Below are positions 10,801-19,945 of a DNA stretch of 64,000 bases, piece after piece; within the stretch, counting starts at the first letter, position 1; each line of letters starts with the position of its first letter. Below the pieces are notes generated by a model that ran no database searches, was not told where the DNA came from, and saw only the letters and a program-made list of their open reading frames with translations. This DNA comes from Mesorhabditis belari (lineage: Eukaryota; Nematoda; Chromadorea; Rhabditida; Rhabditidae). The translations under genes and the position numbers were made by a program. Location: NCBI GenBank assembly GCA_958450365.1, contig CAUEEP010000743.1:806001-870000 (forward strand), given 5' to 3'.

Positions 10801-11952
10801 AGGTCCAACTGCCATACTGAAATTGTTCATAAAACGAGAAAATCAATTGTAATTTACTTTCAAGTAACAAATTTGATCATCAAATGGGAAATGAGTGAGA
10901 TCAATGTTGCAAGAAATTTTGACAATTGAAGGCGGACTCATAAGAACATTTCCCTCATAGTCGACGACGAAATTCACCGGAAACAAAGCATCGAAATGCT
11001 CGTCAGCACTGGGGAAAATTTATGTAAAATATATATAAATGAGCGAATTCTTTAAGAAATCTTGTATCTTACGAGTTGAAAAGAAGAATATCAGGCTTCC
11101 AGAGGGTTCCCGGTGGTAGCTGTACATCGATGATTCCTCCATATTCTTTTGGATCCCATTTCATCTTGTAATCTTTCCAAGTCTAAGAGTTTCGAATTTC
11201 TTTTTTCTTAAATTTCTTCAATTACCAATTGAACCCAGAGAACAATTTGTACGAGTTGATTTTTCTCATCCTCAAAGTTTTAAAGTTTCAAATTGTATTA
11301 CCGTAAATACTGTAATAGTACTGTAATAGTACTGTAACAGTACTCCACCCCCCTTGTACAGTCACGTAGTCGCAAAAGTAGTTTTTAGTATTTCATTTTT
11401 TTCAAAGCGCTCGTACTTTCAAAAATGTGTCTTTGGTATCAAAAAATAGCCCTGAATTTCAGCTATTTTTTGATACCTAAGTGCGCATTGTAGCATAAAC
11501 CAGTGTCGAGAAAAACTCGTTTAAAGTTAGACTACGTGATGCTCCGTCTTTTGATATCGAAAAATAGCCCTGAAATTCAGGGCTATTTTTTGATAACTAA
11601 GCGCGCATTGTAGCATAAACCAGTGTCGAGAAAAACTCGTCCAAAGCTAGACTACGTAACGCTCCGCACCGTCATTATGGGGGTGGGGTACTATTACAGT
11701 ATTTACGGTAATTTATTTTAAAAAAAACGAACCACATCCACGACTTGTTGGAGAATCGTTCGAATTTTCACTTCAAGTGCCTCAGAATGATTTTTGATTG
11801 GACGTTCCATTGAGCTGAATGTTTATAAAAACGAGATTCTATGTAAATTGTAGTTACTTGTAGTTATTCAAAAGATCTTTAATCAATCGAAACTCTTCAT
11901 CACTTGCCGATATTCCATAAAATAAAAGCGAAAAAGTGAGTAGAGAAAACAT
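7825..11952 (-). CDS. Nicotinic acetylcholine receptor subunit, non-alpha type (acr-like)
   Basis: Fourteen exons in phase: 11952-11858, 11814-11733, 11270-11226, 11182-11073, 11008-10858, 10816-10696, 10291-10196, 10108-10016, 9650-9564, 9072-8960, 8917-8807, 8767-8638, 8599-8502 and 8004-7825. They give 503 residues. In order: a signal peptide (MFSLLTFSLLFYGISAS); a ligand-binding domain with WKDYKMKWDPKEYGG and WKPDILLFN; the Cys-loop, two Cys with 13 residues between (CNIDLTHFPFDDQIC); M1 (LNWIIPSLLI); M2 from GEKITV to PPTSESIP; M3; a 100-residue loop; and M4 ending near the C-terminus. GEK before M2 predicts a cation channel. Loop C (DRQEFFGKKYVEVYFYL) lacks the paired cysteines of alpha subunits, so it probably needs an alpha partner to bind acetylcholine. 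I cannot say which acr gene it matches. Introns 2, 6 and 13 hold small transposons and intron 8 a tandem repeat. Confidence 0.93.
8133..8459. mobile_element. Inverted-repeat element, TACAGTCATGGACAAAAGTC ends
   Basis: Perfect terminal inverted repeats of about 60 bp begin TACAGTCATGGACAAAAGTC and are mirrored at the right, with TA at each tip. The tip resembles Tc1/mariner ends. It is non-coding and inserted in intron 13 of the channel gene. A single end of the same family lies at 23666-23690. Confidence 0.85.
9706..9866. repeat. 31-bp tandem repeat, about five copies
   Basis: The unit ATTGTTTATTGTACAATTGT plus ACAGTTATTCT repeats with almost no change. Each unit contains the palindrome TGTACAATTGTACA. 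It lies in intron 8 of the channel gene. The open frame across it is a product of the repeat. Confidence 0.9.
10353..10431 (+). repeat. Degenerate tRNA-like sequence
   Basis: A D-arm-like GGTAGAGCG is followed about 35 nt later by a T arm GAGGGTTCGAACCCAGT. The anticodon arm does not fold cleanly. It lies in intron 6 of the channel gene. Confidence 0.35.
10536..10638. mobile_element. 103-bp inverted-repeat element (family T)
   Basis: Ends TACCGTATTCTCTCTAATAG and its inverse, TA at both tips. A 222-bp relative lies at 24190-24411. The inner motif CTAATAGTA(G/C) is shared with family A elements. It is inserted in intron 6 of the channel gene. Confidence 0.8.
11299..11710. mobile_element. Family A element with internal duplication
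   Basis: Standard family A ends (TACCGTAAATACTGTAATAG and inverse), but 412 bp instead of about 268. The middle segment, from the AAAAAATAGCCCTGAA palindrome to the GACTACGT motif, is present twice in tandem with small changes. It lies in intron 2 of the channel gene. Confidence 0.85.
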
Positions 11953-12426
11953 AAGATTAAATTACAAAAAATTTGTGTCGGAAAAAGATTCACCGTATTA
12001 AATCGAGTATGAAATGAGAAAAAGACACGATTCTCGTCTGTTTACTCATGGAATTTAGTCGCTCTAAACCCCCACTAACATCATCAATCTTCACCAATAT
12101 CAATCACTAGAATTTGAATATTATAAAGAATTGGAAAGAGAAATATTGAAAAGAGCAAAAGCTGGATAGGAGAAAACCCTGTTGAGACAGGATTAGTTTA
12201 CATCTTTTGAGCATTAGACGAACAATCAAGTGTTCTGTCTGTGAATAATCTGTGAACAATCTGTGGACAATCCGTGAACAATCCAATGTTTTCAATAGTC
12301 TTAACATTCTCTAAATTCTATTTTTTATCTATGAAGAGCTCAAAGGCAAGAAAAATTGAAAGTGTTGACGGCTATTTTTTCTTTTTATTTGAAACCGTCT
12401 TTTAGAGAATAAGAGGAAAAGAAAAG
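11953..12426. other. 5' flank of the channel gene
   Basis: Probable promoter side of the minus-strand channel gene. AT-rich, with a short repeat of GTGAACAATC near 12240-12280. No gene or certain motif is seen. Confidence 0.4.
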
Positions 12427-12528
12427 TACAGTCAACTTTAACGATTCACTCGGAAACGATCGAATAATCGAGTCGAATAATCGAATCGAATAATCGAGTC
12501 GAATAATCGAATTTCAAAGTCGACTGTA
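12427..12528. mobile_element. Short element with TACAGTC ends and GAATAATCGAGTC repeats
   Basis: TACAGTCAACTTT at the left and AAAGTCGACTGTA at the right form an inverted repeat with TA tips. Between them GAATAATCGA(A/G)TC is repeated about five times. The ends resemble those at 28219-28362 and 49610-49763. Confidence 0.6.
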
Positions 12529-12633
12529 CTTTCCAGTTATATCTCCCCGAAATTTGCATTTTAAAAATCTTCAACAAATCAAAAAGCTACTCACAAAAGA
12601 ATAATTCAAATAGGAAATTAAAGAGAGATAAGT

Positions 12634-12755
12634 GGTTTCCATGGCCGACTGGCTAAGTGCCCTGTATCTTAGTCGGAAGCTCGAAGGTTCAGCCCCGCTG
12701 CCTAGTTCTTTTTGGTTCTTTTTTCCCATATATATGGGTTTTTTTCTTTTAGGGC
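12634..12755 (+). repeat. tRNA-derived sequence with hairpin tail (SINE-like)
   Basis: A tRNA-like head (ATGGCCGACTGGCTAAGTGC ... GAAGGTTCAGCCC) of about 70 nt is followed by a tail with the hairpin CCCATATATATGGG and a T-run. The same head type and tail (CCCATTATTATGGG then Ts) occur at 25504-25618. A shared tail outside the tRNA part points to a SINE family rather than two decayed tRNA genes. Confidence 0.5.
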
Positions 12756-13202
12756 TTAGGGTTTGTGTTTGTGTATTGTTTATGCCACATTATTCGTGTG
12801 AATAACTGTATTTTTTGTTAAATTGCCGCAGCTTCGATAGTTGACAAAGAAAACATACGAATAAGAAAGAGCAAATGTGTAAAATGAAAAAAAAAATCGA
12901 GTTTTTGCTTCTTTGAGTGCAATATTTATGCAAAATCTAAAATTTACTCTACCGTAAATACTGTAATTGGACCCCACCCCTCTAATAGTACCCCCCCTCT
13001 AATAGTACCCCACCCTAGAGGGGGAGGGAAAAAATAATACCCCACCCCTCTAATAGTACCCCACCCCTCTAATAGTGCCCCACCCCCACCCAACGCGTAA
13101 TTAAAAACAACGCTTTTAAAGCGGAAAATTTTCATGTATTTTCAGAAATCGTTTGTATTTTTAATTTTATTCCATAAATTTGTTGTTTTTAAATTTGGAG
13201 TG

Positions 13203-13331
13203 GCTACTTTGCGCCAAATTTTTTTGCGCAGCTCGCCATAAATTCCTTCTAAGTTGGCGAATCTTTATGATTGTAGATCTCAACAAGTGCAACAAAGTAA
13301 CACCAAAATCATAAAGATGGCCCACTTAGAA
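13203..13331. mobile_element. Truncated copy of the 7151-7486 fold-back element
   Basis: It shares TTTTTTGCGCAGCTCGCCATAA, the ATCTTTATGATT motif and CACCAAAATCATAAAGAT with the longer element, but both ends are missing. It lies inside the pogo-bearing element. Confidence 0.65.
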
Positions 13332-13407
13332 GACTGAACCACTAAAAGCCACTTGAACTCGGAGGGGATTGATATCGGTTTGGCTGAATGGATACGATTA
13401 TCTGGAA

Positions 13408-13880
13408 TGAAGGGCAATCGATTCGAAAAAGCTGAAATTTCTTTCAAAAGAAGCCATGGTGGATGGAGTCGTTCTTGAGCGCCACCAACTTTCTTTGAGG
13501 GCACCAACAACAACTTGTCAAAAGCTGCCGAGCGAATTTGTGAGGGCTATCGTCGAGCACATTCTGAGGCTGAACAAGACAATCAAAGAAGCGACTACAA
13601 GCCCATTGTTGCTTGCGATGAGACGGCGGTTTGGCTGGATGCTTCGACAAGCAGTGCGCGAAGCGGTTGGAGCCAAAGAAGTTGGTGTTCTCACCCGCGG
13701 CTACGACAAGATGAATACATCCGTGATGCCACTGCTCGTTCCGATGGGGAAAAGTTACGCCCTTTGTCGTGGTGCCTCGGAAAACGATGAACGAAAAAAT
13801 CGAGACAAAGTTCCAATCAAAGTTATTGCTCTGTTGGAAAGAGAAGAAAAGCAAGTGCTTCGATAATGGATCAGGGCGGA
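13408..13880 (+). pseudogene. Pogo/Tigger-type transposase, frameshifted fragment
   Basis: The pieces lie in different plus frames. LERHQLSLRAPTTTCQKLP fits the end of the CENP-B-like DNA-binding domain and the linker of pogo transposases. It is followed by IVEHILRLNKTIKEA. Then ACDETAVWLD carries the first catalytic Asp of the DDE domain, and GAKEVGVLTRGYDKMNTSV plus RSDGEKLRPL continue the same fold. At least three frameshifts separate them and the C-terminal catalytic part is absent. It cannot be active. The family call rests on motif order; it belongs to the element at 12950-14316. Confidence 0.75.
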
Positions 13881-14316
13881 ATACTTGTAACGCTCTTTCG
13901 GTGGACTTATCTTTAATTATTATCTTTAATCTATTGTACAGGGATGAGAAATGCTCGGAAAGACAGAAATCAAGGGCCTCTTGGAGCCCTCGCATCGACG
14001 GGATTTCAAGGACATCGAGGAATTGATGATCAGAAAATGATGAATTCATTGATTCGGATGTTTCTATTGATTTCATTGTTAGTTGTTTTTGTTTCGTTTT
14101 GCTGTTAAATTTTCAAATGGCTAAAACCAATAAAAACTAAAGAAAAAGTTTGCTTTTGAACAAATTATTTGAATGTTTCCTGATTTGGTAACTCGGATAG
14201 TGGTGTAAAATAGTAACCCACCCTCTAATAGTGCCCCACCCTCTAAATAGTACCCCACCCCAGAGGGGGAGGGAAAAAATAGTACCCCATGGGGTCCAAT
14301 TACAGTATTTACGGTA

Positions 14317-14576
14317 TGTAAATTGTGTGAAAATGCAGATTTGATATAACCGGAAAGTAGTGGGAAAGATTTTAAGGGGAGCTGATCATTCTATTCCTTT
14401 TTCTTTTCCCAAAAACCCTCCTTGATCCATTAAAATATCCACATGTGACGACAAAATCATAGCCAGCGGAAACTGAACTTTTACTTTTTCAAATATTATT
14501 AAAAACTTGATTCTCTTCGGTTTCTGATTAAATTACTGCACACAAAAAAATGGGTTTTCTTAGTTCTAAGGAATTC
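14317..14576. other. Intergenic, nothing seen
   Basis: AT-rich spacer between two transposons. Confidence 0.5.
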
Positions 14577-15183
14577 GAACAAGGGAACCTTCTCAAGTTA
14601 CCCGCGAGTTACAATAAAGAGGTACAGTACTGGACAATGAAATATCATATCTGAAAAACGATCGTCACTTTCGCGCGTATGTAACTCCCTTTTCTTTGAG
14701 TTTAAACTATTAGTGTTATACATTTTCTGAAAGCTCTTTTCAATGGCTACACAATGGTAATATTAATATTTAGAAATACGGTAAAGACAATGGAGTTACA
14801 GACGCGCGAAAGTGACGAACTTTTTTCAAATATGATATTTCATTGTCCAGTAGTGTAGGTGCCAAAAGAAAGGCCTGACAATGTACGTTCAGAAACTGTT
14901 TTCAAAAACCGATAATCGGCAAAGCGCACAAAGTTAGAGCCATTTGAATTTTGAAAAAAATGAATGGCAAAAGGAAAGCCTTTCCGCCGGCAAAAATCAG
15001 TGTGCCAGAAATTCGAGAAAAGCTTTCATTTTTTCGAAATTCAAATGGCTGTAACTTTGTGCGCTTTGCCGATTAGCGCTTTTTGAAAACAGTTTCTGAA
15101 CGTACATTGTCAGGCCTTTCTTTTGGCACCTACCTCATATTGCGACACCTAACTCTTGGGTAACTTGGGAACGTTCCCTTGTA
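14577..15183. mobile_element. Fold-back element (CAAGGGAAC ends) split by another insertion
   Basis: The left arm CAAGGGAAC...AAGTTACCC and the right arm GGGTAACTT...GTTCCCTTG are inverted. A second inverted pair, AAAGAAAGGCCTGACAATGT and its inverse, lies inside the right part. The element at 14633-14857 is inserted at a TA within the sequence GAGGTAGGTGCC, which is kept uninterrupted in the other arm. Confidence 0.8.
14633..14857. mobile_element. 225-bp element, TACAGTACTGGACAATGAAA ends
   Basis: The inverted ends include TGGACAATGAAATATCATAT and GTCACTTTCGCGCGT. TA on both sides is the target duplication, confirmed by the intact empty site in the opposite arm of the host element. It is non-coding. 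Confidence 0.85.
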
Positions 15184-15469
15184 AGAGTTTTTTTATTTGT
15201 GGAATGTGTCAAAAAAAAAAAACTTGAACTCGTACTATTTTCTAGTGTAGAAAGATTTCAAATTGGGTATTGTCGATCATATTTCGGTGGAAAGATATTG
15301 CTTTTCCAGCAAGAAGAAAAGAATAATGGTGGGCGGTTTGGGAGAGTGAGAGGGAAAGGAAAGCTGCTTTTTTGTGTAAATGCCACACTGAATGGCTTGT
15401 TTATCTTTGGATAAGCTTTTTCTGGCAAAGGGTAAATATCATTTAAAACTTTTAAACTTGTTCTCAACG

Positions 15470-15562
15470 GATGAATTGATTCAACCGAAGAATTGATTCA
15501 ATCGATGAATTGATTCAACCCATGAATTGATTCAACCCATGAATTGATCCAATCGATGAATT
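15470..15562. repeat. 18-bp tandem repeat, about five copies
   Basis: The unit is GATGAATTGATTCAACCG, with substitutions at two or three positions per copy. Confidence 0.85.
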
Positions 15563-15724
15563 AGAAGCTTGAGTCTTAACATTTTTCCAAATATCTAATT
15601 GATTCCTCTTTTATAGTTCTCAACGAACTAATCTTTCCAATAACTTTCCAGTAATCTTTCCAGTAAATTTCAGCTGCTAATCTCTTTAAATGTTTTTAGT
15701 TCATTCCTTGACAAGCGTTTTCTT

Positions 15725-15795
15725 TGGTTGAGTGGGTTAGTTGAGGGAAAATTGGGAAGACAAGAGACCGGGGTTCGGCCCCCGCTCGAGTGGGT
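15725..15795 (+). repeat. Degenerate tRNA-like sequence
   Basis: GGTTGAGTGGGTTAGTTGAG resembles an A box and ACCGGGGTTCGGCCCCCG is a good T arm. The middle does not fold as an anticodon arm. Confidence 0.35.
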
Positions 15796-16004
15796 ATTGT
15801 TTTTGCTCTCACTCCTTCAGTCCTCCAGATGGGCTTCGGCCTTTTGAGGGGGAACCCAATATAAACTATTCGATTCGCGACAAAGAAACGGCCGATTTCC
15901 CAAACAAAACACTAAGAAGACAATTCCTCACACTTGCTCAACGCTTCTTTTCTCAATCAATTCTTTGAATATTCGTTTTATTGTACAATCTCTTAAATAA
16001 GATG

Positions 16005-16055
16005 GAAACCTGGCGATTAGGATTTGAACTACCGACCTACGCTCAGCTACAAAAT
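16005..16055 (-). repeat. tRNA-like 3' fragment
   Basis: On the minus strand GTAGCTGAGCGTAGGTCGG and GTAGTTCAAATCC resemble the D and T arms of a shortened tRNA. Weak. Confidence 0.25.
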
Positions 16056-17308
16056 CAAGTAAAACAAAACAAAACAAAACATCAAACAAAATCAACGCTT
16101 CCAAGTAAAATCCTTTATTTTTCAATGATTTTCAATGATTTTATTTCATATTTTTTCATTTCGATATTGAAAAAGGGTGAAAGTTTTCTTTTAAGAGATC
16201 GTAAAGATCGATATCTGCTCTGGAATTTGTGGAGAAGGAGTCTGTGTCTCTATTCTGTTGTCTCTATTCTGTCTCTATTCTGTCTCTATTCGTATGTGAA
16301 TTGATGGAGCTTCTCCTCAATCTCAACAATCTTTCCTATCATCAAATTACTCATAAATAAACAGAAAACAAAAAACGTTAAAAGGGATTCGCGGAAAATA
16401 GTGCGGCGGAAATTACGATGAATCATCTAGAAATCCAATCGATTTTTTTTTTGGCTTTGGTCAGTTGAAGGACATTTTTTTCTATGACCCTGGGCTTTTT
16501 TTTTTCGCAGATTTTCTCTTTGCTTCCTCATTTTTCTTTATTTCAAATTTCTTTTCCATAAAATTAGGCAAACTTTGCGACACGAATTCACCACTATAAA
16601 CCATCAAAGCTAAGAAAACAAGGGTTGGAGTAACCTAGATAGTCTATAGAAGAGAGAGTTCTTTCTTTGTCGATTGTTTGAGGGAGAATGCCCTTCTACA
16701 TCGATTCTCCTCCTCTATTCACAATCCCCTTCTCCTCCAAATTTCCATACTTTCCCAGCCGCTCGCAAATCGTTTCTTTTTGGTCGACTCTGATCGAGGC
16801 GCATTTATCCACTCACGCCTCTTTTCCCCCTTCTTTTCCATTCCCTTTTTACCTCGATCTACAACTTGTTTTTCTTGACTTTAACTTATCACTTTTATGA
16901 ATTTGATTCTTTACTATGATTTCGAAACACTTTTCCTTATGTTTGGCCAATATTATTTAATTGTAAGTATCATTGGGTTGGGCTAAGTTGAAAAACCAAA
17001 AGTTCTTATCTTAACACTACTGATACTCATACCGTAAATACTGTAATAGTACTGTAACAGTACTGTAACAGTACCCCACAGCCCACGTACAGTCGTGTAG
17101 TCCCAAAAGTTTTTTAGTATTTCATTTTTTGCAAAGCACCCGTACTTTCAAAAAATGCGTCTTTGGTATCAAAAAATAGTTGAAATTCGGGGTTATTTTT
17201 TGATACCTAAGCGCGCATTGTAGCATAAACCAGTGTCGAGAAGCACTCGTTCAAAGCTAGACTACGCAACACTCCGCACCGTCATTATGGCGGTGGGGTA
17301 CTATTATA

Positions 17309-18446
17309 TTAGGTTGGCAACTTAATAATGACGCGTTTATGTAACAAATCATTTATTTCAAAAACACAAAGAAGAGCTTCAATTCGAAAGGTATCTCCAT
17401 TAGTATCTATGACTTCTTCCCATCTTCTGCGCAAATCCCGGATCCCATACTCGAAGAACTTGGGACTTTTGAGGCGAAGTAGTCATTCACTGCTTTATGA
17501 CCTGGCATGATCACGAACTTCCCCCCAAAAAGGCCAGCGACCGAAACAAAAAGAACTGAAGGAGCCAGATCAGGTGATAAGGCGCGTGGGGCAAAACTTC
17601 CAGCCAAGTTCCTCGATTTTCTTATAAGTGATCTTTGCAGGTGAGGTTTGCGTTGTCGTGTAAAAATCTGACTCTCTCCGGTTTGAGCCCCAATTCTTCG
17701 AAGACTCGTTAACCTCATTAATTGCTTCGAATAAAGATCAGCACGACGGTTTGGCCAGGTTTCAGCACTCATAATGCACCAACCCTTGAAGTTCCACCAG
17801 CAACAGAGCATTACTTCTTCCTATGGAATCAGGTTTGGGAGTGGTTTAAGGGGTCTGCCCAGCAGATAGCCATGATTTTGCGTTAACGTTCCGTAGTTGA
17901 CCACGTTTCGTCAGAAGTCAAAACCCGGAAAAAGCGTTTGATCACATTTTTGTAGCAAAATTGAGGCGACATTTTTTGCTTTGGGTCAGTTCGTGAGGAA
18001 CCCATTTCCAACTCGATTCTTTCCCAAGTTGTGTAAATAGTTTTGATTGTCGTATGGGATACTTCAAATATTTTGCCAACTCACGAACGGTGGTGTTGGG
18101 CGCTTCAATAAGGCGAGCAAGCATCGTCGACCACTTCTGGAGGATGTCCTTGGTGTGGCTCGTCTACGAGGCTTCATCGCCGCCTTGGAATCTTTGAAAC
18201 CATCGTTGACATTGCCGAATGTGTATACTTTTCTCCCCAAAACAGTGATGATCGTGCGATGGATTCAGCTGGTGATTTTCCTTGTTTAAAATCGTAGCAT
18301 GGCCGATACGATTTTGTCCTCCATTTTTACCAAAAAGAAATGTATTTGGGCACTATGTTATTTATGTAGCATCTTTTACTTTGTATATATGAAAAAGGGA
18401 GGGGCTTGATTAAAAAACATTTAGGGTCATTATTGTTGCAACCTAA
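17309..18446 (-). mobile_element. Degenerate mariner inserted in a family A element
   Basis: Runs from TTAGGTTGGCAACTTAATAA to TTATTGTTGCAACCTAA, 1,138 bp, with TA on each side. The first ten bases equal those of the intact mariner at 50269-51518. It carries a broken transposase on the minus strand. Confidence 0.9.
17360..18375 (-). pseudogene. Mariner transposase pseudogene
   Basis: Minus-strand fragments in order: an N-terminal piece with TTVRELAKYLKY; the linker motif KWVPHELTQ; a middle piece starting MLCCWWNFKGW; RQRKPHLQRSLI where active copies have DNARPH; and LSPDLAPS where the last catalytic Asp should follow. Several frameshifts and loss of two catalytic aspartates make it inactive. 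It is less well preserved than the copy at 50441-51448. Confidence 0.85.
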
Positions 18447-18460
18447 TAGTATTTACGGTA

Positions 18461-19207
18461 GTTGTAGTCTAATGTTCTTGACAAGACAACATTAGACAAG
18501 AACATTACAGTCTAATGTTCTTGGTTCTAAAATTTTCACCTAAATCCAGTTCATTCGAACTCTTTTAAAGTGACAAGTGTGCAGGAGAATCGCGCCGAAA
18601 TTTAAATCTTTTGAAAACTCAATTGGACAATTGGACAAGGGTAATTTAGTCGGAAGAGATCCTGGGGTGAGGGTGGGGATCGACGAATCGAAAGGGGGAT
18701 TTGGGGGAAGCCATCCATAGGGGAATGGTGTTTGTCGATGCACTCATGGGTGACTCGAGTCGCCTTTCCCTGTGATTCCCGCTCATCACCATCATCGCTC
18801 GTGATGTCTCTCTCTCAATGTTCTCTGCTATCTTGATCCTATCGATGATCAAGTACATCAAATGGATAGACACATATCAAGTGCCAATATCTTTTCTTTT
18901 TTCTGCAGTCAGCAAAAACATTGTCAAATTATAAACGGCTTTTTTGGCAAAAACATTTGAATTTTCTAAATGATGGTAGCTGTTTCGACGGGCAAAGCGC
19001 TCACAAAGCATTCTTTTATGATTTCGCGATAAAGACTGAGAAACGTACAATTGGAAAAATTGGATTGGAAAAAAAACTTATTTTAGCCTTATCGAAAGAT
19101 TTGTTTCGAATAATTTGTGCTTTTTTTCCTTTTCACATTTCCTAAAGTCAAATATTTTTCATTCAAATAGCTTTTCGAAGTTTTCATTCGCCTGGCTAGC
19201 CATATTC
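18461..19207. other. Intergenic, no gene seen
   Basis: Holds an imperfect repeat of TCTAATGTTCTTG in both directions near 18469-18530 and a GC-richer patch at 18640-18830 with no convincing exon. Confidence 0.45.
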
Positions 19208-19449
19208 TACCGTAAATACTCCAATAGTGCCATCCCCATAATGACGAGCGTGCAGTCGCGTGGTCTAACTTTAAACGTCCCATTCTCCGCGTTGCTTTAA
19301 GCTACAGTGTTTGCTTGAGTGTCAAATGATAGCCTAAGAAATCTAGTATTTTTGGTACTAAAAGTGTAGTTAGGAAAAATCTAGAGGTGGGGATTTTCTA
19401 AAGAGAAGTTACGCGACTGTATGTGGGGATTCTATTAGTGTATTTATGA
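19208..19449. mobile_element. Diverged family A relative
   Basis: It begins TACCGTAAATACT and keeps the AATAGTGCCATCCCCATAAT, CAGTCGCGTGGTCTA motifs. The right end (TCTATTAGTGTATTTATG) is degraded. The middle differs from other copies. Confidence 0.5.
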
Positions 19450-19945
19450 TACTTTTTGAACTTAAAACTTGAACATTTCATTTCTATTGAACCTTGAACT
19501 TTAAGGTAACTACCTTTTTGAAACCTTTTAATTTGCTGGACAGAAACTCCGATTGAATCAATAGAAAATGGGGGGGGATTTGTTTGGGAATCTTGAGTGG
19601 AGAGGGAGAAGGTGTGGGTTGTGGATATTGGGCTTAGGGAAGAGTAGAGAATTGAGGTGGGATAAAAGAAGAAAAAAAAGAGAGAAAAAAGAGGAAAGAG
19701 GGGAAGATCGCACGGACACCCCCACCACAGGATATTGTCATCTTTTTTTTTGAGTTCTTTACATACAAAGGAATTGAACACTTCTAACCAATTTTCGACA
19801 AAAATCACTTCTTATTTTTAGCTTTTATAAACTCTTGTTTAAACTTCTGAACTTTTGAACTTTTATGAACTTTTATGAACTCGTGAAATTGCGCGATTGC
19901 TTCTTTACTGTTTTAAACTGGATTAGGCACTATTTACAGAAGAAA
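19450..19945. other. Intergenic, no gene seen
   Basis: Purine-rich tract at 19565-19710; repeated GAACTTTTATGAACTTTT near 19855-19880. Confidence 0.45.

Larger units (their letters stand above)
12950..14316 (+). mobile_element. Long family A relative carrying a pogo-like transposase relic
   Basis: Ends TACCGTAAATACTGTAATTG and CAATTACAGTATTTACGGTA form the family A terminus for the first 18 bases, with TA tips. Both subterminal regions carry several copies of CTCTAATAGTACCCCACC and one copy of the sequence AGAGGGGGAGGGAAAAAATA. The interior holds a truncated fold-back copy (13203-13331) and a broken transposase gene (13408-13880). This is the best candidate for the coding parent of the short family A elements. 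Confidence 0.75.
15184..17029. other. Intergenic with short repeats and tRNA-like fragments
   Basis: No gene is seen. Contents are an 18-bp repeat at 15470-15562, tRNA-like pieces at 15725-15795 and 16005-16055, a TCTCTATTCTG repeat near 16245-16290 and pyrimidine-rich tracts. Confidence 0.55.
17030..18460. mobile_element. Family A element interrupted by a mariner
   Basis: The left part (17030-17306) is a normal family A copy. Its last 12 bp reappear at 18449-18460 after the mariner. The break lies in the right terminal repeat, at a TA within CTATTATAGTATTTACGG. Confidence 0.9.

Noticed and set aside
13444..14076. 210-residue minus-strand open frame
   Set aside because: It is antisense to the pogo transposase pieces, which match a known family in the plus frames.
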